Shown here: positions 32,036 through 39,751 of the stretch, piece after piece | How positions within the stretch are numbered: position 1 is the first letter of the stretch | Layout: every line of letters begins with the position of its first letter | Origin: an uncultured Collinsella sp. | GTDB taxonomy: Bacteria > Actinomycetota > Coriobacteriia > Coriobacteriales > Coriobacteriaceae | Assembly: GCA_938023705.1 (NCBI GenBank) | Contig: CALJDJ010000062.1 | Coordinates: 1 to 51,590, forward strand | DNA: 51,590 nt | Reading direction: 5' to 3' | Made by a program: the position numbers and the translations under genes | The notes under the pieces: model-generated | What the model was told of the DNA's origin: nothing | What the model saw: the letters and a program-made list of their open reading frames with translations, nothing else | Databases searched by the model: none

Positions 32036-34171
32036 GTGGCAAAAAAGCCTCAGCACGCTCAGAACAACCAGCGCAGTCAGCAGGGCAAACAGGGCCAGCA
32101 GCAAAAGCGCGGCGGCAAGGCGCAGGGTGGGCACACCACTCATGCTCCAGCAGCTCCCTCACGCCCCTGGCGCCCGGACCGCGATAAGTTCCTCCCCGTC
32201 AGCCGCGCCGACATGGATACGCGCGGCTGGGACCAGTGCGACTTTGTCTACATCTGCGGCGACGCCTACGTGGACCACCCCAGCTTTGGTATGGCCATCA
32301 TCAGCCGCGTGCTCGACGCGCACGGCTACAAAGTGGGCATCATCTGCCAGCCCGACTGGACCGACCCCGCCAGCATCACGGTGCTCGGCGAGCCGCGCCT
32401 GGGCTTTCTCGTGAGTGCCGGCAACATGGACTCCATGGTCAACCACTATTCGGTGACCAAGCACCGCCGCCACACCGACGCCTATACCCCTGGTGGCGAG
32501 GAGGGGCGCCGTCCCAATCGTGCCGTCACGGTCTACGGCAACCTCATCCGCCAGACGTTTAAGGACGTCCCCATCATCATCGGCGGCATCGAGGCAAGCC
32601 TGCGCCGCCTGGCCCACTACGACTACTGGCAGGACAAGCTCAAGCGCTCGGTACTGCTCGACTCGGGCGCCGACATCCTCATCTACGGCATGGGCGAGCA
32701 CGCGATCGTCGAGATCGCCGACGCGCTCGACGCGGGACTGCCCGTCGACCAGATCACCTATATCAACGGCACCGTCTACCGCACGGGTTCGCTCGACGAG
32801 GTCTACGACTACGACCTGCTGCCCAGCTGGGACGACCTTGCCGCCGACAAGCTCAACTACGCGCGCAGCTTTAACGTGCAGCAGCAGAACATGGACCCCA
32901 TCACCGGACACCGCCTGGTAGAGCCCTACCCCAACAGCGTCTATGTGGTGCAGAACCCGCCGTCGGCGACGCTTTCCACCGACGAGATGGACGAGGTGGC
33001 CGAGCTCCCCTACGCACGCGATTGGCATCCCGACTACGACGCGGCGGGCGGCGTGCCGGCCTTTGCCGAGATCAAGTTTTCCATTAGCTCCAACCGCGGC
33101 TGTTTTGGCGAGTGCTCGTTTTGCGCCCTCACCTTCCACCAGGGCCGCGTGCTGCAGATGCGCAGCCACGACTCGATCATGCGCGAGGCCGAGTTGCTCA
33201 CGCGCGATCCCGAGTTTAAGGGCTACATCAACGACGTGGGCGGACCGACGGCCAACTTTAGCCGCCCTGCCTGCGACAAGCAACTCAGGCACGGCGTGTG
33301 CAAGAACAAGCGCTGCCTGTGGCCGAGCGTGTGCAAGAACATGGTGGTCGACGAGAGCGGCTACACGCAGCTGCTGCGCGACCTGCGCCAGCTGCCGGGC
33401 GTCAAAAAGGTCTTCGTGCGCAGCGGCATCCGCTTCGACTACACCATGGCCGATGCCTCGGACGAGTTTTTGCGCGAGCTGCTGGAGCATCACGTCTCGG
33501 GCCAGCTGCGCGTAGCACCCGAGCACGTGAGCGACGCGGTGCTGTCCGTGATGGGCAAGCCGAGCCGCGCCGTCTACGACGCGTTCTGCCGTAAATTTGA
33601 ACGCTTGAACCGCGAATACGGACTCAAGCAGTATGTGGTGCCGTATCTGATCTCGAGCCACCCCGGTTCAACCATGAAGGAAGCCGTGGACCTTGCCGAG
33701 GCCGTGCGAGACATGGGCTACATGCCCGAGCAGGTGCAGGACTTCTACCCCACGCCGTCCACCATGTCGACGTGCATGTACTACACCGGCGTGGACCCGC
33801 GCACCATGGAGCCGATCTATGTAGCGCGCGACCCGCACGAGAAGGCCATGCAGCGCGCGCTCATCCAGTATCGCAAGCCCGAGAACTACAAGCTCGTGCG
33901 CGAGGCGCTGGAAAAAGCCGGCCGCCGCGATCTGATTGGCTACACCAAGCATTGCCTGATTCGCCCCGTGCCCCCGCGCCCGGGCGAGACGTCTGCTGGC
34001 GGTGGGCATGGCACCGGCAAGAAGGGCAGCAAGGCCCACGGTGGCGCCGCCGGCAAGGGGCCTAAGGGCAGCAAGGGCCACGGCGGCATGTCGCGCGCGC
34101 AAAACACTGCCGGGCGCAACCGTGCAGCTCAGGGGCGTCAGGGCGCCAACGGAGGCGGCAGGCGCAACTAG
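32036..34171 (+). CDS. ygiQ: YgiQ-family radical SAM protein (UPF0313)
   Basis: A 711-residue radical SAM enzyme of unknown reaction. The 4Fe-4S motif CxxxCxxC is at C356, C360 and C363 (RGCFGECSFC). N-terminal family blocks such as YICGDAYVDHPSFG and PIIIGGIEASLRR are intact, as is the DFYPTPSTMSTCMYYTG block. I choose the GTG at 32036 because GGGAGG precedes it; no ATG fits. The first 45 residues are Gln/Lys-rich and the last 65 are a Gly/Lys/His-rich tail, both apparently disordered. Its stop codon overlaps the convergent CPBP stop (CTAG), leaving no room for a terminator. Confidence 0.93.
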   Translation: MAKKPQHAQNNQRSQQGKQGQQQKRGGKAQGGHTTHAPAAPSRPWRPDRDKFLPVSRADMDTRGWDQCDFVYICGDAYVDHPSFGMAIISRVLDAHGYKVGIICQPDWTDPASITVLGEPRLGFLVSAGNMDSMVNHYSVTKHRRHTDAYTPGGEEGRRPNRAVTVYGNLIRQTFKDVPIIIGGIEASLRRLAHYDYWQDKLKRSVLLDSGADILIYGMGEHAIVEIADALDAGLPVDQITYINGTVYRTGSLDEVYDYDLLPSWDDLAADKLNYARSFNVQQQNMDPITGHRLVEPYPNSVYVVQNPPSATLSTDEMDEVAELPYARDWHPDYDAAGGVPAFAEIKFSISSNRGCFGECSFCALTFHQGRVLQMRSHDSIMREAELLTRDPEFKGYINDVGGPTANFSRPACDKQLRHGVCKNKRCLWPSVCKNMVVDESGYTQLLRDLRQLPGVKKVFVRSGIRFDYTMADASDEFLRELLEHHVSGQLRVAPEHVSDAVLSVMGKPSRAVYDAFCRKFERLNREYGLKQYVVPYLISSHPGSTMKEAVDLAEAVRDMGYMPEQVQDFYPTPSTMSTCMYYTGVDPRTMEPIYVARDPHEKAMQRALIQYRKPENYKLVREALEKAGRRDLIGYTKHCLIRPVPPRPGETSAGGGHGTGKKGSKAHGGAAGKGPKGSKGHGGMSRAQNTAGRNRAAQGRQGANGGGRRN

Positions 34172-35088
34172 CGCGGAAATGCGGTAGATGTGGTCGCAGC
34201 GCTCTGTTGGCACGCTTGGCGCAGTGAGTGCATCGCCTCTACCAGAATCGCGCCGGCGATGGCAACCGTAATTGCCACGTCGAGCGGCGTGTTCACAAAC
34301 CACAGCAGGCCTATGAGATACGACCCGGCGTTAAAGGCAAAGTGCAGCAGAATCGTGTAGCGGAGCTTTCCGGTCGTCACGAGCACCCAGCCAAAGACCA
34401 GACCGGCGGCGCCGGCGTAGCAGCCCCGCACCCAGTTCATATGCATAAAGCCAAAGATGGCCGCCTGCAGCACAATCGCCGTGGCGATGCCCCAGGTACT
34501 CGGGGCCGCCCAGGGCACTATGGCGCCGTCTTGCGCCCGCGCGCGACGCCGACGCTTCCAGAGTGGGCGGCACTGCGGATTAAACGCTCGGAGCGAAAAC
34601 TCAAAAATAATGCCGCGCACCAGCAACTCCTCGCAAAACGGAGCGCCGAGCACCGTGGTCAGGACAGCCAGGTAGCTCATGTCGCCCATGCCCGTTTCCT
34701 CGACAAGTTCACTGTAATCGGCCGCCGCCTCGAGCAATAGCGACAGCACGGCGTCGGTCACGTAGCCTACGACCACCTGCAGGGCAAGGCCAATCACGAT
34801 AACGCAGACGATGCGCCTCCATGCTTTGCCTGCTCCCCCGCCAAGCGGGCGCTCGCCCTGCCAGCGCGCCATAAACGAGCGCGGCCACAGATAACGCCAC
34901 CACAGCAGCGCCATCAAAAACGACGCCGTCTGCGCGGCAGCCTGGAACCATTGGATATCGAGATTGTCGATCGGATAGCCCGTCAGCACCGATACGGCAT
35001 CGAGAACTGAAAACAGAACCACGCTCAGGGCTATATCGGCAGCGACAACGCCAAAACAGGCAAGCGCCCACACCATCGCATTGAGCAT
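34168..35088 (-). CDS. CPBP-family intramembrane metalloprotease
   Basis: A 306-residue membrane protein with about eight hydrophobic segments. The CPBP (Abi) motifs are complete: E153-E154-x-x-x-R158 (EELLVRG), F-x-x-x-H216 (FGFMH) and H249-x-x-x-N253 (HFAFN). Family members act as prenyl-protein-type proteases or in bacteriocin immunity; neither can be assigned here. GAGGAGG lies five bases before the ATG at 35088. A basic cytoplasmic loop (WKRRRRARAQ, about 177-187) separates the first two motifs. It is convergent with ygiQ. Confidence 0.88.
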   Translation of the reverse strand: MLNAMVWALACFGVVAADIALSVVLFSVLDAVSVLTGYPIDNLDIQWFQAAAQTASFLMALLWWRYLWPRSFMARWQGERPLGGGAGKAWRRIVCVIVIGLALQVVVGYVTDAVLSLLLEAAADYSELVEETGMGDMSYLAVLTTVLGAPFCEELLVRGIIFEFSLRAFNPQCRPLWKRRRRARAQDGAIVPWAAPSTWGIATAIVLQAAIFGFMHMNWVRGCYAGAAGLVFGWVLVTTGKLRYTILLHFAFNAGSYLIGLLWFVNTPLDVAITVAIAGAILVEAMHSLRQACQQSAATTSTAFPR

Positions 35089-35143
35089 GCCAACCTCCTC
35101 AAAACCGTTCCCTAGTTCTACCACAACTCGGCAGAGAGCTGAT

Positions 35144-35170
35144 CCCATGGGGACGGAGGAAAACGGATCA
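35144..35170. repeat. 27-bp repeat, copy 1
   Basis: The segment CCCATGGGGACGGAGGAAAA plus CGGATCA recurs at 35541-35567 with two differences. GGGGACGGAGGAAAACG sequences of this type are typical of short dispersed repeats linked to Y1 transposases. Copy 1 ends one base before the stop codon of the antitoxin gene. Confidence 0.8.
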
Positions 35171-35171
35171 C

Positions 35172-35372
35172 TTATTGATGAGAATCGGGCGCAATGCCAA
35201 AGGCCCCGTTGGGCGAGATGTCGAACGGGAAGGTGCCGCAGCGATTGAACGCGGCGATAAACATGCGGATGGCGTTGGACGGCGTGGTGCCCACGAGCTG
35301 GGTTGCCGCCGCGAAGGCTGCCTTCTCCTCGGGCAAGACCTTCGCGACTACGGGGGTCATGTGTTCTGCCAT
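35172..35372 (-). CDS. Solitary RelB/DinJ-type antitoxin
   Basis: A 66-residue protein of the RelB/DinJ antitoxin family: the ribbon-helix-helix part (VVAKVLPEEKAAFAAATQLV) and the signature GTTPSNAIRMFIAAFNRCG then FPFDI. Usually a RelE/YafQ toxin follows directly, but here the stop codon meets a repeat and the next gene on this strand is the CPBP protease, so no partner is present. AAAGGAAG precedes the ATG at 35372; the longer frame to 35447 lacks a ribosome site. It may be a degraded module, or an antitoxin that acts on a distant toxin. Confidence 0.82.
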   Translation of the reverse strand: MAEHMTPVVAKVLPEEKAAFAAATQLVGTTPSNAIRMFIAAFNRCGTFPFDISPNGAFGIAPDSHQ

Positions 35373-35486
35373 GGCGCTTCCTTTTTGAAACGACGGTAGT
35401 GCGGATAGATGCGGGCCACGCGGCTGGGCGACGGGCTGTGAAGGCAACCCGATTGGCCCGCATCCGGAGTTTGTTTCTGCGGCGTT

Positions 35487-35515
35487 GGTATTACTTGGTA
35501 TTCCTAAGTATTACC
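35487..35515. promoter_or_regulatory. Imperfect palindrome upstream of the antitoxin
   Basis: GGTATTACTT (35487-35496) and AAGTATTACC (35506-35515) are inverted with one mismatch, and GGTATT is repeated between them. Antitoxins of this family bind such palindromes to repress themselves. It lies about 115 bases before the start, so the link is tentative. Confidence 0.4.
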
Positions 35516-35540
35516 CCGCAGTTAGAATACCACACCCGAC

Positions 35541-35567
35541 CCCATAGGGACGGAGGAAAACGAATCA
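35541..35567. repeat. 27-bp repeat, copy 2
   Basis: CCCATAGGGACGGAGGAAAA plus CGAATCA, 25 of 27 bases identical to 35144-35170 and in the same orientation. With copy 1 it brackets the antitoxin gene and its palindrome. Confidence 0.8.
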
Positions 35568-35587
35568 TTTTGTTGCTGAGTTAGTTT

Positions 35588-36265
35588 TTAGAGCGTGATG
35601 ATGCCCGAGATATCGAGGGCCTGAGCGTCGGCGACATCGTGCGTGGCAAGCAACAGCATACGGCCGTCGAGCAGATCGAGCACGACCTTAGTCGTCGCAT
35701 CGCGCGCAGCGGTATCTAAACCGGTAAAGGGCTCGTCCAGAATAACGACGCAGCCGCCACACAGCAGGGCGCGGGCGATCTCGACGCGACGGCGCTGCCC
35801 GCCCGAAAGCTCGCCCACGCGAGCATGCACATCGATTCCCGGCACCAGCAGGCGCAGCAATGCCGCGGCGCTCGAAGCATCCACACGCGCATCGGCGCAC
35901 AGCGACGGATGCAGCTGCCCATGCCCCACATCCAGCGCATACACCCGCGCGGCGCCATGCCGCAGCAGACAATCGGTAAATCCGCCGGTGGATGCGCCAA
36001 CATCCAAGCAACAGCCGCCTTCCGGAGAAAGCATTGTTTCCTGCAGCACCTTTTCCAGCTTTTCGCCGCCGCGCCCCACAAACCGGTGCAACGTGTCGGC
36101 GCATTCGATCACTGCCGATGCCGCCACCGCTTGAGAAGCCTTGGTCGCCTTGTGCCCATTCACCGTCACCAGTCCTGCCGCGATCAGCTCTTTTGCCTTT
36201 TCGCGACCGCTGGCCAGCCCGCGCGCCACCAGAGCAGCGTCCAGCCGCTGGCTGTCGCCGATCAT
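35588..36265 (-). CDS. Chimeric frame: TlyA N-terminus joined to ABC ATPase C-terminus
   Basis: This 225-residue frame is made of two unrelated halves. Residues 1-127 are TlyA, a 2'-O-ribose rRNA methyltransferase: S4 domain (RLDAALVARGLASGREKAKEL), GRGGEKL, and SAM site CLDVGASTGGFTDCLL with DVGHGQLHPSL. Residues from about 130 are the end of an ABC ATPase: LSGGQRRRVEIARAL, Walker B CVVILDEPFTGLD and switch ATHD. TlyA normally runs about 270 residues and is not fused to an ABC domain; the ATPase lacks its Walker A. The ATG overlaps the dxs stop (ATGA), as in genuine dxs-tlyA operons. Most likely two partial genes brought together by misassembly. Confidence 0.85.
   Translation of the reverse strand: MIGDSQRLDAALVARGLASGREKAKELIAAGLVTVNGHKATKASQAVAASAVIECADTLHRFVGRGGEKLEKVLQETMLSPEGGCCLDVGASTGGFTDCLLRHGAARVYALDVGHGQLHPSLCADARVDASSAAALLRLLVPGIDVHARVGELSGGQRRRVEIARALLCGGCVVILDEPFTGLDTAARDATTKVVLDLLDGRMLLLATHDVADAQALDISGIITL
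35870..35905. other. Probable junction of two genomes
   Basis: Protein homology changes from TlyA to ABC ATPase between residues 121 and 132 of the chimeric frame, which maps here. Left of it, gene content is Coriobacteriia-like; right of it, it is spore-forming Clostridia-like. The exact base cannot be fixed without the parent sequences. Confidence 0.75.
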
Positions 36266-38127
36266 GGCGTGACCTCCCGCCGCACCAGCTGCACGATGCC
36301 ATCGGCATCCAGATGGAACCGGTGCATCGCGGACGGCACCTTGCAGGTACCCACAAACGGCTCGATCGCCTGCAGCTGATATTCTCCGTGGTAGCCGCTT
36401 TGTTCCAACAGGCTGGCGACATATTCGCCAATACCGCCGGTGCGGCTGGATTCTTCTACAAAAATGATCCGCTTATACGACTGCATCAGCGCGATGCAAT
36501 CCTCCGGCAGCGGCTTTATGCGCGACAGCTTGAGCAGCGACACCGGTGTGCCCTCCTCCGCCAGCCGCTTCACGGCCGCAGTTGCTTCAAAAAAGAGGCG
36601 GCCATAGGTCACCAGCAGCGTATTCGCCTGCTCGGTGCCAAACAGCTGATACGAACGATAATCCGGCTGATAATCGGCTGCGGCAGACGCCTCGCTCCCC
36701 TTGGGATAGCGCACAGCGACCGGGCCGGTTTCGTCATACAACGCTTGTTTCAGATGAATTTTCAACTCCGCAAAACTCGCGGGAGCATAGATGGTCATGC
36801 CGGGAATGGTTTGCAAAAACGGCACATCAAAAATGCCTTGGTGCGTTTTGCCGTCGTCCGGAACCAGACCCGCGCGGTCGATCGCTAGCACCACATGGTT
36901 GCCCATGATCGCGGTATCGTTAAGAATTTGGTCATAGCTGCGCTGCAAAAAAGTGGAGTACACCGCAAAAACCGGCAGCATACCGCCGGTCGCCAGCCCG
37001 GAGCAAAAGGTCACCGCATGCTCTTCGGCGATACCGGTATCGAAACAGCGCGCGGGAAATTGCGCCGCAAAATCGGACAAGCCGGTACCGCCGGTCATCG
37101 CCGCGCTCACAGCGCAGATGCGTTCATCCGCTGTCGCCAGCTCCACCATGGTGCGCCCCAACACCGACGAAAAGGATTCCCCCTGCGCGGGCAGCTCGCC
37201 GGTGGCGATATCAAATCGCGACACGCCGTGATAAATATCCGGATTTTGCTCGGCGAACGGATAGCCACGGCCTTTAACCGTTTCCACATGCAGCAGCACC
37301 GGACGCCCCACCGCTTTGGCGGCTTTCAGCGCCTGCTGCAGCTGATTCAAATCGTGACCGTCCACCGGACCGAGATAGTGGAATCCCATCTCTTCGTAAA
37401 TGGTGCTGTTGCGGTACACCATCGTTTTCAAACGGTTTTTCATCCGCAGCAGTCCGCGATAGCACGCCGATCCCACCAATGGAATGCGTTTCATAAACCA
37501 TTCGACATTGTGCTTGACCCGCACATAGTTGGGGCGGGAACGCATATGCGACAAATGGCGCGCTACATAGCCGACATTGCTGCTGATCGACATACGGTTG
37601 TCATTTAGGATCACGATCAGTTTATCTTTGCTGCGTCCGGCGTTGCACAAACCTTCGTATGCCAGCCCGCCGGTCAGTGCTCCGTCACCGATCACCGCCA
37701 CCACATAGCCGGGTTGACCGGTCAGCGTTTTCGCCTTGGCCATTCCGTTGGCAGCGGAGATCGAGGTACTGCTGTGCCCCACCACAAAGCTGTCGCACTC
37801 GCTTTCCGGCGGACAGGGAAACCCGGTCAACCCGCCCTCTTGCCGCAGCGTGTCAAACCGATCGGCGCGACCGGTCAGCAGCTTGTGTACATAGCACTGG
37901 TGGCCCACATCCCAGACGATCTCGTCCTGCGGCAGCGAAAATTCACGATGCAGCGCCACCGTCAGCTCCACAACACCCAAATTGGACGACAAATGACCAC
38001 CAGTTTTGGAAACGGTTTGGATCAACACCTCGCGCAGCTCGCGACACAGTTCTTTCAGCTGTGCCGGCGACATGGCCCGCAGCTGCTCCGGCGAGGGGAT
38101 CCGGTCTATATAAGGATGATTTGCCAT
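36262..38127 (-). CDS. dxs: 1-deoxy-D-xylulose-5-phosphate synthase
   Basis: A 621-residue thiamine-diphosphate enzyme, the first step of the MEP isoprenoid pathway (pyruvate plus glyceraldehyde 3-phosphate). Present are TGGHLSSNLGVVELT, GDGALTGGLAYEGL through NDNRMSIS (cofactor and Mg binding), the catalytic glutamate in GIAEEHAVTF, and DRAGLVPDDGKTHQG. The usual residues between GLV and the following Gly differ slightly (PDD). It is in an operon with ispA, which uses the pathway products, and overlaps tlyA by 4 nt. A weak GTGGAAAA sits before the ATG. Confidence 0.97.
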   Translation of the reverse strand: MANHPYIDRIPSPEQLRAMSPAQLKELCRELREVLIQTVSKTGGHLSSNLGVVELTVALHREFSLPQDEIVWDVGHQCYVHKLLTGRADRFDTLRQEGGLTGFPCPPESECDSFVVGHSSTSISAANGMAKAKTLTGQPGYVVAVIGDGALTGGLAYEGLCNAGRSKDKLIVILNDNRMSISSNVGYVARHLSHMRSRPNYVRVKHNVEWFMKRIPLVGSACYRGLLRMKNRLKTMVYRNSTIYEEMGFHYLGPVDGHDLNQLQQALKAAKAVGRPVLLHVETVKGRGYPFAEQNPDIYHGVSRFDIATGELPAQGESFSSVLGRTMVELATADERICAVSAAMTGGTGLSDFAAQFPARCFDTGIAEEHAVTFCSGLATGGMLPVFAVYSTFLQRSYDQILNDTAIMGNHVVLAIDRAGLVPDDGKTHQGIFDVPFLQTIPGMTIYAPASFAELKIHLKQALYDETGPVAVRYPKGSEASAAADYQPDYRSYQLFGTEQANTLLVTYGRLFFEATAAVKRLAEEGTPVSLLKLSRIKPLPEDCIALMQSYKRIIFVEESSRTGGIGEYVASLLEQSGYHGEYQLQAIEPFVGTCKVPSAMHRFHLDADGIVQLVRREVTP

Positions 38128-38155
38128 TTTTCCACATCCCGTAACGATAATGATT

Positions 38156-38611
38156 TTATGCCGGCATCAGCACGCTCACCAGAATGCCCAGCAAAACACC
38201 GGCCAACACTTCCATCGGGGTGTGACCGATAAACTCTTTCAATTCAATATCCTCGGGGTCATCCCCGTTTTCTTCCGATTTCAACCGGTTGAGATATTTG
38301 TTGAGCAAACGGGCATGTTCACCGGTTTCGCGGCGAACGCCCATGGCATCATAGATGGTCACAAACGCGAACACCACCGACAACGCAAACACCGGCGAGG
38401 ATACCCCATGGAACCGCGCCATAGATACCGTCAGCGCGCAAACCGTCGCCGAATGAGCGCTGGGCATACCGCCCGCGCCCCATATCCGTTCGGCGGAAAA
38501 TTTGCCGTGCAGCAACCATTCCAGCAGCACCTTGATTCCCTGTGCTACCAGCCATGCCAACACCGCCGCAAACAACACACGATTTTCAAAAAATTCTCGA
38601 AACAGTTCCAT
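38156..38611 (-). CDS. Divergent PAP2-family membrane protein (DUF212)
   Basis: A 151-residue membrane protein with about four hydrophobic segments. It has the divPAP2 signature GMPSAHSATVCAL (48-60), VTIYDAMGVRRE with the paired Asp/Arg, and EFIGHTPMEVLAGVLLG at the end. Relatives are acid phosphatase-like and may act on prenyl or lipid phosphates, which fits its place between ispA and dxs. GAGG lies 7 bases before the ATG. It has 28 bases to dxs and 17 from ispA. Confidence 0.9.
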   Translation of the reverse strand: MELFREFFENRVLFAAVLAWLVAQGIKVLLEWLLHGKFSAERIWGAGGMPSAHSATVCALTVSMARFHGVSSPVFALSVVFAFVTIYDAMGVRRETGEHARLLNKYLNRLKSEENGDDPEDIELKEFIGHTPMEVLAGVLLGILVSVLMPA

Positions 38612-38628
38612 GTTTGACCTCGATCGTC

Positions 38629-39510
38629 TTAATGAGTGCGCACCAGCAGCGCTTGCGCCAAACGGCGCAAATCGTCCGCCGCTTCGCCAAACACCGAAAG
38701 CGCCTCAACCGCCGCCTCGGTGCGCTCGGTCGCCAGCGCGCGCGCTTTGTCCAGTCCCAGCAGCGACACATAGGTGCTCTTTTCGTGCGCCGCATCGTTG
38801 CCCACCGGTTTGCCCAGTTCCTTGGCGGTCACCGTTGTATCCAAAATATCATCCACGATCTGGAAACCCAGCCCGACCTGTTCACCAAAGCGGGCAGCGG
38901 CTTCAACCTGCTCCGGCGAGCCACCTCCGATGATGGCACCCATACGGCACGCCGCGATCATCAACGCGGCGGTTTTGCCCTGCTGCAGCTGTTCCAGCAC
39001 CGACAGCGAGATGGTTTTGCCTTCGCTTTGCAGATCGATCACCTGACCGCCGACCATACCGCCGATGCCGGCCTCGTCCGCCAGCACCCGCGCCGCCGCG
39101 ATCACCCGTCGCGGGTCCGCATCGGCACGCAGCATCACCTCGAATGCACGCCCCAGCAGCGCATCCCCCGCCAGCAGCGCCATATCCTCGCCAAATGCCA
39201 CATGCACCGACGGTTTGCCGCGGCGCAGCGGACTATCGTCCATACAGGGCAGATCGTCGTGAATAAGCGAATAGGAATGGATCATCTCCACCGCCGCTGC
39301 AAATGGCAGCGCCGGAGCAGTCTTGCCGCAGCAAAGCTCACAAAACGCCAACGTAAGCACCGGGCGAATGCGTTTGCCGCCCGCCGCGCAGGCGTACGCC
39401 ATTGCCTCCACCACCGTGTCGCGCAGCCCGTCCTTTGCAGGCAGGCATTGCGGCAGATAGGCTTCGATCTCGTCCAGATAGGATTGCAGACGCGGTGTAT
39501 ACAAACTCAT
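38629..39510 (-). CDS. ispA: Polyprenyl synthetase (farnesyl/geranylgeranyl diphosphate synthase)
   Basis: A 293-residue trans-prenyltransferase. The first Asp-rich motif is HDDLPCMDD, the second is VDDILD, and GGKRIRP and GKTAAL are also conserved. It condenses IPP with allylic diphosphates to C15 (or C20) chains. The residues before the first motif (SLIHDD) are bulky-poor, so chain length is not certain. AAAGGAG precedes the ATG. It follows xseB by 11 bases, the common Clostridia/Bacilli order xseA-xseB-ispA. Confidence 0.95.
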   Translation of the reverse strand: MSLYTPRLQSYLDEIEAYLPQCLPAKDGLRDTVVEAMAYACAAGGKRIRPVLTLAFCELCCGKTAPALPFAAAVEMIHSYSLIHDDLPCMDDSPLRRGKPSVHVAFGEDMALLAGDALLGRAFEVMLRADADPRRVIAAARVLADEAGIGGMVGGQVIDLQSEGKTISLSVLEQLQQGKTAALMIAACRMGAIIGGGSPEQVEAAARFGEQVGLGFQIVDDILDTTVTAKELGKPVGNDAAHEKSTYVSLLGLDKARALATERTEAAVEALSVFGEAADDLRRLAQALLVRTH

Positions 39511-39521
39511 GATGTTCTCCT

Positions 39522-39749
39522 TTAGTCCTGTGCCGGTGTATCAACCGGCGCGGGTTCTTTGGTTTCGTCCATCAGCTTCACGATCTTCTGCTCCGCCGTT
39601 TTCAGCGATTTGGAGCAAAAGGCCGTCAACTTGGTTCCCTCTTCAAACAGCTTGAGCGATTCGTCCAGCGTGCATTGACCGCCTTCCAAAATGCCGACAA
39701 TCTGTTCCAGACGGGTAATCGCCTGTTCAAATGTAATGGTCTGCGTCAT
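39522..39749 (-). CDS. xseB: Exonuclease VII small subunit
   Basis: A 75-residue helical protein with the XseB pattern TFEQAITRLEQIVGILEGG, LDESLKLFEEG and the LKTAEQKI stretch. It joins several copies to each XseA to form the single-strand DNA exonuclease. It starts two bases after xseA, with AAAGGATG lying inside the xseA end. The tail after 62 is Pro/Asp-rich. Confidence 0.95.
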   Translation of the reverse strand: MTQTITFEQAITRLEQIVGILEGGQCTLDESLKLFEEGTKLTAFCSKSLKTAEQKIVKLMDETKEPAPVDTPAQD

Positions 39750-39751
39750 GG

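Noticed and set aside
32159..33661. Minus-strand frame of 500 codons opposite ygiQ
   Set aside because: Ala/Val/His-rich shadow translation without motifs, whereas ygiQ has the radical SAM cysteines and family blocks.
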